Source: Bacteroidaceae bacterium
GTDB lineage: Bacteria; Bacteroidota; Bacteroidia; Bacteroidales; Bacteroidaceae
Length of the DNA stretch: 45,243 nt
Direction of reading: 5' to 3'
Assembly (NCBI GenBank): GCA_024693505.1
Contig: JAILKU010000175.1
Span: 1-45,243, forward strand
Shown: positions 17,375 through 25,356 of the stretch, one piece after another
How positions within the stretch are numbered: the first letter of the stretch is position 1
Layout: the number at the start of each line of letters is the position of its first letter
The notes under the pieces: generated by a model
Told to the model about the DNA's origin: nothing
The model's database searches: none
The model's input: only the letters and a program-made list of their open reading frames with translations
Made by a program: the position numbers and the translations under genes

Positions 17375-17525
17375 GGAAATAGGGGATTTTTTCCATTGAT
17401 TCCTTGTTTTGGAACAATAAAGGAGGGTAAACGGATAAACGAGGATTAACAAGACTGACTGTAGCAAATGCAAAAATGCAAAATGGGCAAATTGGAGTAA
17501 TATTAACATAAAGACCGAGAAATTA

Positions 17526-17557
17526 TTTGGCGATAAAAGAAAATAGGACTATCTTTG
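17526..17557 (+). promoter_or_regulatory. Promoter of the broken GH2 gene
   Basis: TTTG at 17526-17529, a 20-nt spacer and TATCTTTG at 17550-17557. The predicted start near 17564 leaves a leader of about 104 nt before the ATG at 17668. The element is intact although the gene is not. Confidence 0.75.
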
Positions 17558-17569
17558 CACAATGGAAAG

Positions 17570-17607
17570 CCATAAACCTGAATACATCGAAAACCAATTA
17601 ACATTAA
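17570..17607 (+). repeat. Leader repeat, copy A
   Basis: 38 nt starting CCATAAACCTGAATAC and ending CCAATTAACATTAA, matching copy B at 20503-20540 in 35 of 38 positions. Both copies follow an ATCTTTG -7-like motif on the plus strand, so what is repeated looks like a promoter/5'-leader module. Confidence 0.85.
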
Positions 17608-17667
17608 TAATGATTAGGAGAAAGATTCTGAATTGAACACTAATCAGTAAAAAGATATAGATCTATC

Positions 17668-20471
17668 ATGAAACGTACATGACTGTTATTAATTCTCCTT
17701 TCGGGCCTTGCTGCGGCAAAGGCTCAGGTGATTGACCTTTCCGGCACATGGCGCTTCGCCATCGACCGCAACGATGCGGGGCGGCAAGGCTGCTGGCAAA
17801 CGACGACTCTGCCCGACAGCATATCGCTGCCCGGATCGATGCTCACCAACGGGCTGGGCGATGAGGTTTCGGCCCTGACTCCGTGGATGATGCACGTCAG
17901 CCCCGGCTACTACGAGAATCCTGATTATGAAGAATACCGACAGCCAGGGAACGTGAAGATCCCCTTCACGCTGCAGCCGGACAAATACTATGCGGGTGCG
18001 GCCTGGTACCAGAGGGAGGTGGTGATACCCAAGTCGTGGCGGAAGCGCTGCATACAGCTCTTCATGGAACGCTGCCACTGGCTGACGGAGCTGTATGTGG
18101 ACGGCCGGTGTGTGGGTACGCGCAATGACCTCTGTGCCCCTCAGCGCTACGACCTGACGCAGTGGCTCAGCCCGGGGCGTCATATCCTGACCCTCAGGGT
18201 GGATAACCGCATCGGGGACATAGATCCGGGCTTGAACTCCCATAGCATCAGCGACAACACCCAGGGCAACTGGAACGGCGTGGCGGGGCGCGTGGAGCTG
18301 GAGGCTCGTCCCCGCGTCTGGCTCAGCCACGTGGCGGTGCATCCGAAGTTCTCCAGCCAGACGATGACGGTGAAGGCGGAAATCACCAACACGCTGGACA
18401 AGCCGGTGACGGCACTGGTGAGGGCCGGTGGACGGCAGGAGCGCCGGACACTGGAAGCTGGGACGAACGAGCTGACGATGACCGTACCCCTGCCGGCAGG
18501 CACTGAATACTGGGATGAGTTCCACCCCAACCTGTACGAACTGGAAGTGAGCGTCAGGGCCAAGGGCGAGACGGACACCCGCTCTGTTCGCTACGGTTGC
18601 CGCGAGTGGGACACTTCCGGCGGACGACTGATGCTGAACGGTCATCCGGTGGCCATGCGCGGCAATGTGGATTGCTGCACATTCCCGCTGACGGGCTTCC
18701 CTTCCTTCGAACGCAGCTACTGGCAGAATGTGTTCCGCGTATATAAGAACTACGGATTGAACCATGTGCGTTTCCATTCGTGGTGCCCGCCCGAGGTGGC
18801 CTTCCAGGTAGCGGATGAAATGGGCATTTACTGCTATGTGGAGGCTTCGTCGTGGGCCAATCAGAGCACGACTCTCGGCGACGGCAAGGGCATCGACCGT
18901 TTCATCTACCAGGAATCCGAGGCCATCATCCGGGAGTACGGCAACCACCCCTCGTTCTGCATGTTCAGCTATGGCAACGAGCCAGGCGGTGCCAACTCCA
19001 CCGCGTTCCTGCGCCAGTTCGTAAACTATTGGAAGCAGCGCGACGACCGCTTCCTCTACACCGCAGCGGCCGGTTGGCCGAATATCGACGAGAGCGACTG
19101 GTTCTGCGCCCCCTCCCCGCGCATTCAGGCCTGGGGCGGCGGCCTGAACAGCATCATCAACGCCCGGCCGCCCTCGACGACTTTCGACTGGGGAAACTAT
19201 ACGCAGCGATTCAGCAAGCCAATTGTCAGCCACGAGATAGGGCAGTGGTGCGTCTATCCCAATTTCCATGAGATAGAGAAATATACGGGGGTCTATAAGG
19301 CCCGCAACTTCGAGATCTTCCGCGACCGCATCCGGCGCAACGGGCTTGGCGAGCTTGCCGACAGCTTCCTGCTTGCCTCGGGCAAGCTGCAGGTGCTCTG
19401 TTACAAGGCTGACATCGAGGCCGCATTGCGCACCAGGGATTTCGGCGGCTTCGAACTGTTGGGGCTCAATGACTTCTCGGGGCAGGGCACGGCGCTGACC
19501 GGGGTGGTGGACGTCTTCTGGGACGACAAGGGCTACGTGACAGGCCGCGAGTACAGCCGTTTCTGCAACAGCCTAGTGCCACTGGCACGCATGGAGAAGC
19601 TGGTCTTTACGTCCGACGAGACAATGCGCGCAGACGTGGAGGTGGCCAACTACCGCCGTCCGATGGGAAGGACCGCCCTAACCTGGAACGTCTTCGACGC
19701 AGACGGGAAATGCCTCCGCGAAGGACAGCTGACGGCTAGTGGGCTGCCTTTGGGCAACGGTATCTCCTGTGGCCGCATAGAACTGCCCCTTGCCGGCTTG
19801 CCCTCGCCTACACAGTACCGACTGGAAATAAGAGTGGGGGATGAGGCTGCCAACGACTGGCATTTCTGGGTGTACGAGGCCAATACGGAGGATGAGGGGA
19901 GCGGAGCGGCACCGCAGGCAGGGCGGAAGTGGTGGTGACCTCTGATATGGCTGAGGTTGAAAAGGCCCTGGAGCGCGGGCGGAACGTACTGCTCTCACTA
20001 GGGCGCGGCCGGGTGCGCAAGGGAATGGGCGGCGAGGTGGCTGTGGGCTTCTCCAGCATATTCTGGAACACGTTTTGGACAAACGGACAGCCGCCTCATA
20101 CGCTGGGCCTGCTATGCGACCCCGGCCACCCGGCGCTGATGGAGTTCCCCACTCAGTGGCACAGCGACTACCAGTGGCAGGATGCCATGTCGCACTGCGA
20201 TGCCATCCGTTATGACCTCCTCTCGCCAGGCATCAAGCCCATTGTGCGCATCATCGACGACTGGTTCACGGCACGTCCTCTTGCGCTCGTCTTTGAGGTT
20301 TGCGTGGGCAAAGGGAAGCTGCTCGTCTGCGGCTCCGACCTTTATACAGACCTCGGCCACCGCCCTGCTGCCCGCCAGTTGCGGCGAAGCCTTGTCAGTT
20401 ATATGCGAAGTCCCCATTTTCGCCCAGCCAAAGAAGTCTCCATAGATCGGATCCGACAACTGACTGATTAA
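17668..20471 (+). pseudogene. Broken GH2-family glycosidase: in-frame TGA in the signal peptide and a 3' frameshift
   Basis: The natural start is the ATG at 17668. The fifth codon (17680-17682) is TGA, inside what would be a signal peptide continuing LLLILLSGLAAAKAQ. The frame then stays open to 19938 and encodes a GH2 protein: sugar-binding domain, immunoglobulin-like domain and TIM barrel, with the acid/base glutamate in SYGNEPGG (codon 18979-18981) and the nucleophile in VSHEIGQW (19234-19236). From about 19896 to 20471 the C-terminal domain continues in another frame (VVVTSDMAEVEKALERG), consistent with loss of one base between 19893 and 19938, where GGGG stands at 19896-19899. Whole length would be ~930 codons. 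Initiation at the GTG at 17728 could give a signal-less, C-terminally cut protein. Substrate (beta-mannoside, glucuronide or other) is not clear. Confidence 0.85.
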
Positions 20472-20502
20472 TAGCATCTTTGTACTCACAAAAAAGGAAA
20501 AA

Positions 20503-20540
20503 CCATAAACCTGAATACTTCAAAAGCCAATTAACATTAA
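20503..20540 (+). repeat. Leader repeat, copy B
   Basis: 35/38 match to copy A at 17570-17607. It is preceded by CATCTTTG at 20475-20482, the counterpart of the TATCTTTG before copy A but with the TA changed to CA and no -33 box, so the promoter looks dead. A short frame ATGAAAAAGGCTTCTGATTC closes at once on TGA. Confidence 0.85.
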
Positions 20541-20589
20541 GATATATAATGAAAAAGGCTTCTGATTCCTGAATTATCGGGCACTGATC

Positions 20590-20790
20590 CATGTACAGCA
20601 GAGCATGGGTAGGGTCAGTGATAAGGCGCCAGTTTATTTATCCAGACCAGATCTATTACATAAGCATGAAGTCGGTCATCGACTCGGATGCCAAGGAGTT
20701 CTAGATGGACTACATCGAGTTTTGCCCGAAAAAGTCTTCTACAATACCTGGAAGACAGCCGATGTTTTCAAATCACAGCCAGAGGGATAA
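20590..20790 (+). pseudogene. Eroded 3' fragment of a carbohydrate-island surface protein
   Basis: From 20590 one frame reads SMKSVIDSDAKEF and stops at a TAG at 20701-20703; DYIEFCP follows in the same frame, and then a second frame reads PEKVFYNTWKTADVF. The pattern, a terminal strand pair followed by DYIEFCPxEV..N....ED(I/V)W, resembles what I recall of the C-terminal tail of some Bacteroidales surface proteins encoded near polysaccharide loci (fasciclin-like and related). With the internal stop, frame change and no 5' part, I read it as a decayed remnant placed directly after leader copy B. Its end overlaps the 3' end of the opposing fucosidase gene. Family assignment is tentative. Confidence 0.3.
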
Positions 20791-22496
20791 GTAATCTCCA
20801 GCGCTTCATCGGTTTGTCGCCAAGTGAGTTTGCCCTTGTGGCCAAGTAGTTTAACCTTATTAACAACGGGCAGATGACCGGCGGCTTTCCCCATCGCCTT
20901 GATCTTCACGATCTGTCCGGCCTTAGGCACTTCCATGCAAAAAGCATACAGACTGCCGTCTTTGCCTTCGGTGAAGCGTATGTCGCTGATATCGAACTTG
21001 AAATCGGCCTTCTGCTGATTGAGGTGTCCGCCGGGGAGTTTCCTCAGCTTGCCGTTCTCCATCTGGCCCTCGCCCAGGGTGACCCACGCCTTACTGCCGT
21101 AGATGGCCTGGCCGTTGATGCCCATCCAGCGACCGACGTCCTCGAGCATTCTGATGCATGGTTCTTCCAGGCTTCCGTCTGGACGAACGGGTATGTTGAG
21201 GGCGCAGCATCCGTCGCGGCACACGGCCTCGATAATGAAATGTATCATACTGCCCGGGTCATAGACGAAGCCTGGGGCGAAGAACCATCCGCCAATGGCC
21301 TCTTCGCGAATCCAGGTCTGAGAAGTATCGACATGGTCGGGGAAGTCGAACTCGGCCGTGGTTACGGTACCGTTAGTGGGACGGCGGAACTTGACAACGC
21401 TGAACACATCGGCCTTGCCGTGTTTCTTAAGCGCGCGGTTGTAGAAGTCGGCCATCACCAGCGGCATGGCATTGCACTTGTAGCCTGCTCCTGTCTGGTC
21501 GCCGTGGAAGGGGCCCTGAGTGCATCCGTCGGTATAGATGAAGTCCGGGTCGTAATGGGCGGTGACGTCCATGATGCGAAGTGCCCATTGAGTGGCATAC
21601 CATCGGGCATAGTCAAGGTGATTGACGAAGATGCCCGGATCGGGGAGGAACTGGGTGTCAACAGACTTGTACTCTCTCAGGTCGATACCATAGAGGCGGC
21701 GGGGATCGTAGCCCTCCCACCACTTGCCCTTGCCGTCTGCAAGTGTGAGGTTGCCGTCGTATGGCACACCGGCCTTGTCGCCTGACTGGTCTGAGCGGAA
21801 TGACGTCTGCCACCACCACCAGGTATATTCGTGATGAAAGGTCACGCCATAGCGCATCTTATGCTTGCGGCAGGCCTTAACCCACTCGCCCAGAAGGTCG
21901 CGATGGGGACCTATGTTCACAGCGTTCCACGGCTGGTATTGTGAGTTCCAGAGGTCAAAATTGTCATGGTGCACCCCCATCAGGATAAGAAACCTTGCTC
22001 CGGCTTTCTTGTACAACTTGGTCAGGTATTCAGGGCTGAACTTCTCCGGGTTCCACGAATGGAGCACATCCTTGTAGCCCACTTCTGACGGATGCCCGAA
22101 GCGTTTCAGATGATTCCTGTAGGCCGAATCGTTCACATTATACAGCCGCTGGGCGTACCAGTCTCCGCTCTCGCCAGCCGCCTGAGGACCTACATGCGCC
22201 CAAATACCCACCTTGGCATCGCGCAACCATTGGGGCGTACCAGGATAGTTCTGCTCGATTGACTCCCAGCTGGGGCGGAAGGGTCCCTCTGTGATGGGGA
22301 TATCCAGTTGGACTTCAGGGAACTCTTCCATACGTCCCATCTGCACACTGCCTGCCGGCTTCTTTGGCGGAATCTCCGGAATGGGCGGCAACTCGGGCAT
22401 TTCGCCCTTCTTGAGGAATCTCACGCCATCGGTCTGTTGCGCATTGAGATTCAGGCTTAGGGTCAGAAAGACCAGGAACAAGAATGTTTGTCTCAT
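20739..22496 (-). CDS. GH29 alpha-L-fucosidase, exported
   Basis: A 585-residue exported glycosidase. The signal peptide MRQTFLFLVFLTLSLNLNA is followed by a proline-rich linker (PELPPIPEIPPKKP) and then the GH29 catalytic barrel. Motifs include GIWAHVGPQAAGESGDWYAQ, GVHHDNFDLWNS (about 174-185), FHHEYTWWWW and DPDFIYTDGCTQG, where Asp323 is the expected nucleophile. A C-terminal beta-sandwich follows. GH29 enzymes release alpha-linked L-fucose with retention of configuration, typically from mucin, milk or plant glycans. The ATG at 22496 was chosen for the signal peptide; the frame is open 19 codons further. A full promoter lies at 22523-22554. The stop lies inside the eroded fragment on the other strand. 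Confidence 0.9.
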   Translation of the reverse strand: MRQTFLFLVFLTLSLNLNAQQTDGVRFLKKGEMPELPPIPEIPPKKPAGSVQMGRMEEFPEVQLDIPITEGPFRPSWESIEQNYPGTPQWLRDAKVGIWAHVGPQAAGESGDWYAQRLYNVNDSAYRNHLKRFGHPSEVGYKDVLHSWNPEKFSPEYLTKLYKKAGARFLILMGVHHDNFDLWNSQYQPWNAVNIGPHRDLLGEWVKACRKHKMRYGVTFHHEYTWWWWQTSFRSDQSGDKAGVPYDGNLTLADGKGKWWEGYDPRRLYGIDLREYKSVDTQFLPDPGIFVNHLDYARWYATQWALRIMDVTAHYDPDFIYTDGCTQGPFHGDQTGAGYKCNAMPLVMADFYNRALKKHGKADVFSVVKFRRPTNGTVTTAEFDFPDHVDTSQTWIREEAIGGWFFAPGFVYDPGSMIHFIIEAVCRDGCCALNIPVRPDGSLEEPCIRMLEDVGRWMGINGQAIYGSKAWVTLGEGQMENGKLRKLPGGHLNQQKADFKFDISDIRFTEGKDGSLYAFCMEVPKAGQIVKIKAMGKAAGHLPVVNKVKLLGHKGKLTWRQTDEALEITYPSGCDLKTSAVFQVL

Positions 22497-22522
22497 CTTC
22501 TTATTATTGCTAAATTCTGGGA

Positions 22523-22554
22523 CAAATTTAAAAAGAAATTTCCACATCTGCAAA
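22523..22554 (-). promoter_or_regulatory. Promoter of the fucosidase gene
   Basis: Minus strand: TTTG at 22551-22554, a 20-nt spacer and TAAATTTG at 22523-22530. The start would fall near 22516, about 20 nt before the ATG at 22496, so the fucosidase has its own promoter separate from the upstream DUF6259-like gene. Confidence 0.7.
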
Positions 22555-22627
22555 TAATTCGGAGGAAAAAAGCTCTTTATACCTATTTAAAGATTATCCA
22601 CAGCGGCCTACAGGATGACAGAATAAA

Positions 22628-24838
22628 TCAATTTCCCTCAAAAACCAGGACCTTTACATCGCGAGGCCCCATTCTGAGGGAGATATCCGCCCAACCGTCG
22701 CGACAGGTCGCAACCTTATGCCGGCCCTGTTCGTCGATAAGAAAGATACGGCATCGAGGGGGCAGGTCGTAGTCGGCTGTACGGAAACGCAGGCGCTGGC
22801 TCCATTCGCCCTCGCCAATATGAGCAAGGGCCAGGCCAAGCGAGCCGTCCTTTGCCCGCCAGGCTCCTGCATAGACCAAGGGTTCAGAGCGGGTGTCCTG
22901 AGTGAGCGTACTGCCTCGGCGCCCTGCGTAGATAGAGATGCGCGAGAGGGGAATCTCCTGAGTGGGGATGTCGAGCTGAGGCGCCCTCGTATAAACGCCG
23001 TAGAGCAGGTACTTCAGGGCCCTTTTGCGCACATTGACAAGCCGCCGGAGGAAGTCCATTTCCTGCGGCTTTTCGTCCCAAAGGAAATCGTGGCAGTTGG
23101 CCAAGGTTGGCTGCATACCCCAAACAAAGGCCCGGGCCTGCTCCATTCGGAATTGCATATTGAAGTCGTCGGGCAGGCTCTGCTCGCGGTTTGCTGGCCG
23201 GTATTCGTCGGGCCAGAGGTCGTCGTAGGGCGGATAGACCAGCGAGCTGTAGCTGCCGAAGGTAATGGCGTAGTCATGATAGACGGCCTGGTAGAGCGGG
23301 ATGGTCTCGGTATTCGTCGTACCCAGATAGCGTTCGCGACTGGCCTCGAGTGTCAGGAAGAGGTCGAGGGCCGGAATCCAGTCCTCGCCCGAACCCTCGC
23401 CTGCCAAAGTGGCCGGAGCACGATGCCGAATCTCATCGGTCAGCCGGCGGAAGGAAGAGGCCCAATAGTTGCCGCCCCCTACGGAATGGCCGTGAGCGGG
23501 ATCGTAGCAGAGCATATTCATACAGGCCTGGTCCATATAGACGCCAGCCAATCCGTAACGGTTCACTACGCTATCGGCTAAGGTGGCATAGTGATGCCGC
23601 CAAAAGTCGGTAGCCATACACATCGGCACTAGTCTGCGGCCTGTGAAGACGTTATGGGCGTAGGGGAACGTCTGGCCCTCAGTTCCGTGAACGGCATAGC
23701 GCCCTGCATCCATCCGCTTCCAACTCTCCGTCGACTCGCCCCATTGGATTGAGTTCATATAGACGATGCCGTGAACATTTTTCCTGGCAGCCTGATGCAC
23801 AGCCTGAATGAAGGGTTCGCGTCCCTCCCGAGGCGGCAGATACTCAGGAAATCCCTCGTCGTAGGAACATCCGTGCCACCAATGCCAGAGCACGTTCACT
23901 CTGGCTCCTGTTCGCCGCTTCATCGCCAATGCCTCGCCCAAGACGTTTGAGGACCGCTGTCTGTTCCATATCCAGAGGTCGGTCTCGCGGGCCCAACGCG
24001 GCGTCAGCCCGTTGGCGAAGCGACTCTCGCGGCACCATTTCTGGTTCTTTGCCCAGTCGCGGTAAAGTTGTGCAGCAGTAAGCCAATCGCCTTTGAAGGG
24101 ACCGGCCACGGCCTCGTAGGGCATCTCGTAACCGCTCTCTCCGCGCGAGGGATAGTGCCTGATGAACCATTCCGTGCTCTGGCTATCCATTGAGATGTTG
24201 TAGGTCTTGGCCCAGGACAGCGAATCGTTCGAGCCCATGTAGAAGCCGTTCCCCTGAGGATCGTAGAGCGCCATCATCTGCATCGACAGCAGGCCGGGAT
24301 TCGACCACGACCAGCCGATGCGAGGCGTATTGGGCCCGACCGACCGGCGCGGCCGCCTGATGAGACTGCCCAGCCAGGTGGAGACGGCCAGGTCGTCGTC
24401 CATACTGCCTCGCAAGCCCGTCAGCAGGGGGAAGTCTATCTCTGCTGCAGCCTCATCCTTCTCCATTCCGCTCAGGCTCATCGACCAGCGAACGAGCGAC
24501 GAGCCGTCATCCAGCCGAATGCGGACCAGGACTTGCACCCCTTTGGCATCCCTCTGGTTGATGTCGAGACCACAAGGCGCCACCTTCTGCTGACTTACGG
24601 CAACTGGTTCGGCCGGCGCCCAGACAGAACCGTCGGAACGGCGGATCAGCCAGAGATTTCCGGCCGAAGGAGCTGTCAGCAAATCGCGCCCAGTACGTTT
24701 GTCCACAAACGAGGCAAGCCGCCCCGCCTCATCAAAGTTCAAGCTGACCAGTCCGTTGCTCAGCGTCTCTCCCATTACGCCCTCCGAACATGCCAGGATC
24801 AGGGCCGGGAGAATTATCTGCTTCAATCGTTTCCACAT
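22628..24838 (-). CDS. DUF6259-like exported protein, putative TIM-barrel glycosidase
   Basis: A 736-residue protein. The N-terminus MWKRLKQIILPALILACSEG carries either a lipobox (LILAC) or a Sec signal. A beta-rich domain follows (NGLVSLNFDEAGRLASFVDKRTG), then a long alpha/beta region that reads like a glycoside-hydrolase barrel: NVLWHWWHGCSYDEGFPEYLP, GIVYMNSIQWGES, GLAGVYMDQACM and TLAGEGSGEDW. Asp in VYMDQ and Glu in AGEGSGED are possible catalytic acids. The pattern matches my recollection of DUF6259 proteins from Bacteroidota carbohydrate loci, whose chemistry was not settled when I learned it. Divergent from the peptidase gene; followed by the fucosidase 131 nt downstream. Confidence 0.7.
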   Translation of the reverse strand: MWKRLKQIILPALILACSEGVMGETLSNGLVSLNFDEAGRLASFVDKRTGRDLLTAPSAGNLWLIRRSDGSVWAPAEPVAVSQQKVAPCGLDINQRDAKGVQVLVRIRLDDGSSLVRWSMSLSGMEKDEAAAEIDFPLLTGLRGSMDDDLAVSTWLGSLIRRPRRSVGPNTPRIGWSWSNPGLLSMQMMALYDPQGNGFYMGSNDSLSWAKTYNISMDSQSTEWFIRHYPSRGESGYEMPYEAVAGPFKGDWLTAAQLYRDWAKNQKWCRESRFANGLTPRWARETDLWIWNRQRSSNVLGEALAMKRRTGARVNVLWHWWHGCSYDEGFPEYLPPREGREPFIQAVHQAARKNVHGIVYMNSIQWGESTESWKRMDAGRYAVHGTEGQTFPYAHNVFTGRRLVPMCMATDFWRHHYATLADSVVNRYGLAGVYMDQACMNMLCYDPAHGHSVGGGNYWASSFRRLTDEIRHRAPATLAGEGSGEDWIPALDLFLTLEASRERYLGTTNTETIPLYQAVYHDYAITFGSYSSLVYPPYDDLWPDEYRPANREQSLPDDFNMQFRMEQARAFVWGMQPTLANCHDFLWDEKPQEMDFLRRLVNVRKRALKYLLYGVYTRAPQLDIPTQEIPLSRISIYAGRRGSTLTQDTRSEPLVYAGAWRAKDGSLGLALAHIGEGEWSQRLRFRTADYDLPPRCRIFLIDEQGRHKVATCRDGWADISLRMGPRDVKVLVFEGN

Positions 24839-24865
24839 TATTATAATTATATAGTTTAGGTGGCA

Positions 24866-24897
24866 CAAAGATACTGACTTTTTTTGAGAAGATGAAA
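24866..24897 (-). promoter_or_regulatory. Promoter of the DUF6259-like gene
   Basis: Minus strand: TTTC at 24894-24897 (one base off TTTG), a 20-nt spacer and TATCTTTG at 24866-24873, 28 nt before the ATG at 24838. Confidence 0.6.
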
Positions 24898-25042
24898 TAA
24901 ATGCCGCTTTTATTTCCGCTTCCGCATATCCGGTTCCTTCCTCTGCCCGCCCCGTTCAGCCCTTTCTTTTCCAATATCCAAAGTGGATAAAATCTTTACA
25001 TTCTGGGCATGCCGCATTTTGCTTCCCCCTTCCCGCATTTGC

Positions 25043-25104
25043 GGAACAGGGGTGTAAATTTTGCGCAACCCGGGTCTAGCAATTGCGGAACGGCCTTTCC
25101 GCAA
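25043..25104. repeat. TTGCGGAA inverted-repeat element
   Basis: TTGCGGAA at 25083-25090 and TTCCGCAA at 25097-25104 form a perfect 8-bp inverted repeat around CGGCCT. A further TTTGCGGAA starts near 25044, and TTTTGCGCAA occurs near 25060. GGCCTTT beside GCGGAA also appears in the 22-bp array at 5887-5952, so the two loci may hold members of one dispersed intergenic repeat family. Confidence 0.65.
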
Positions 25105-25356
25105 AAAGGGGCAGGGCGGAGGCAGGTAAAAACATTTTACAGACAAAGTACAGAATCCGAGGGATCGAGATAGGAAGGAGGGGGCATCGCATGCCTTCGC
25201 ACCCTCATCGGCCAAAATCATCATCCTCTCGCAAAAAGCATCTTTTTGGATGGCTTAATGCAATAAATCGGGAAAAAACTCGGATAGAAGATTTTTTTTT
25301 TGTATTTTTGCAGCCGAATAATGCGAATTGGATAATTTATAGAAAGGTATACCGAT

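Larger units (their letters stand above)
17340..17667. other. Intergenic region between lpxL and the broken GH2 gene
   Basis: The 328-bp gap holds the promoter-like element at 17344-17374 (minus), an A-rich stretch with ATGCAAAAATGCAAAATG near 17467-17484, the GH2 promoter at 17526-17557 and the ~110-nt GH2 leader that contains copy A of a duplicated leader (17570-17607). I see no further gene. Confidence 0.7.
24839..25356. other. Intergenic region between DUF6259-like and peptidase genes
   Basis: This 518-bp gap holds the minus-strand promoter at 24866-24897, a G/C-rich stretch with repeated TTGCGGAA motifs (25043-25104, listed separately), and a -7 box TATTTTTG at 25303-25310 on the plus strand for the peptidase, 47 nt before its ATG and preceded by a run of ten T. 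Short open frames here have no gene-like composition. No RNA gene was recognised. Confidence 0.6.

Noticed and set aside
17680..17682. TGA read as selenocysteine or other recoding
   Set aside because: It lies in a signal peptide where Sec would have no role, there is no SECIS-like hairpin evident just after it, and the gene has a second lesion downstream.
17689..19269. 526-codon open frame on the minus strand across the GH2 gene
   Set aside because: It mirrors the GC-rich codons of the GH2 frame, contains no recognisable domain, and is arginine/alanine/valine-rich in the way antisense frames are. The sense frame has clear GH2 motifs.
20605..20790. Intact 61-codon gene
   Set aside because: It is a hybrid frame crossing the eroded fragment; only its last third has protein-like similarity and there is no usable promoter.
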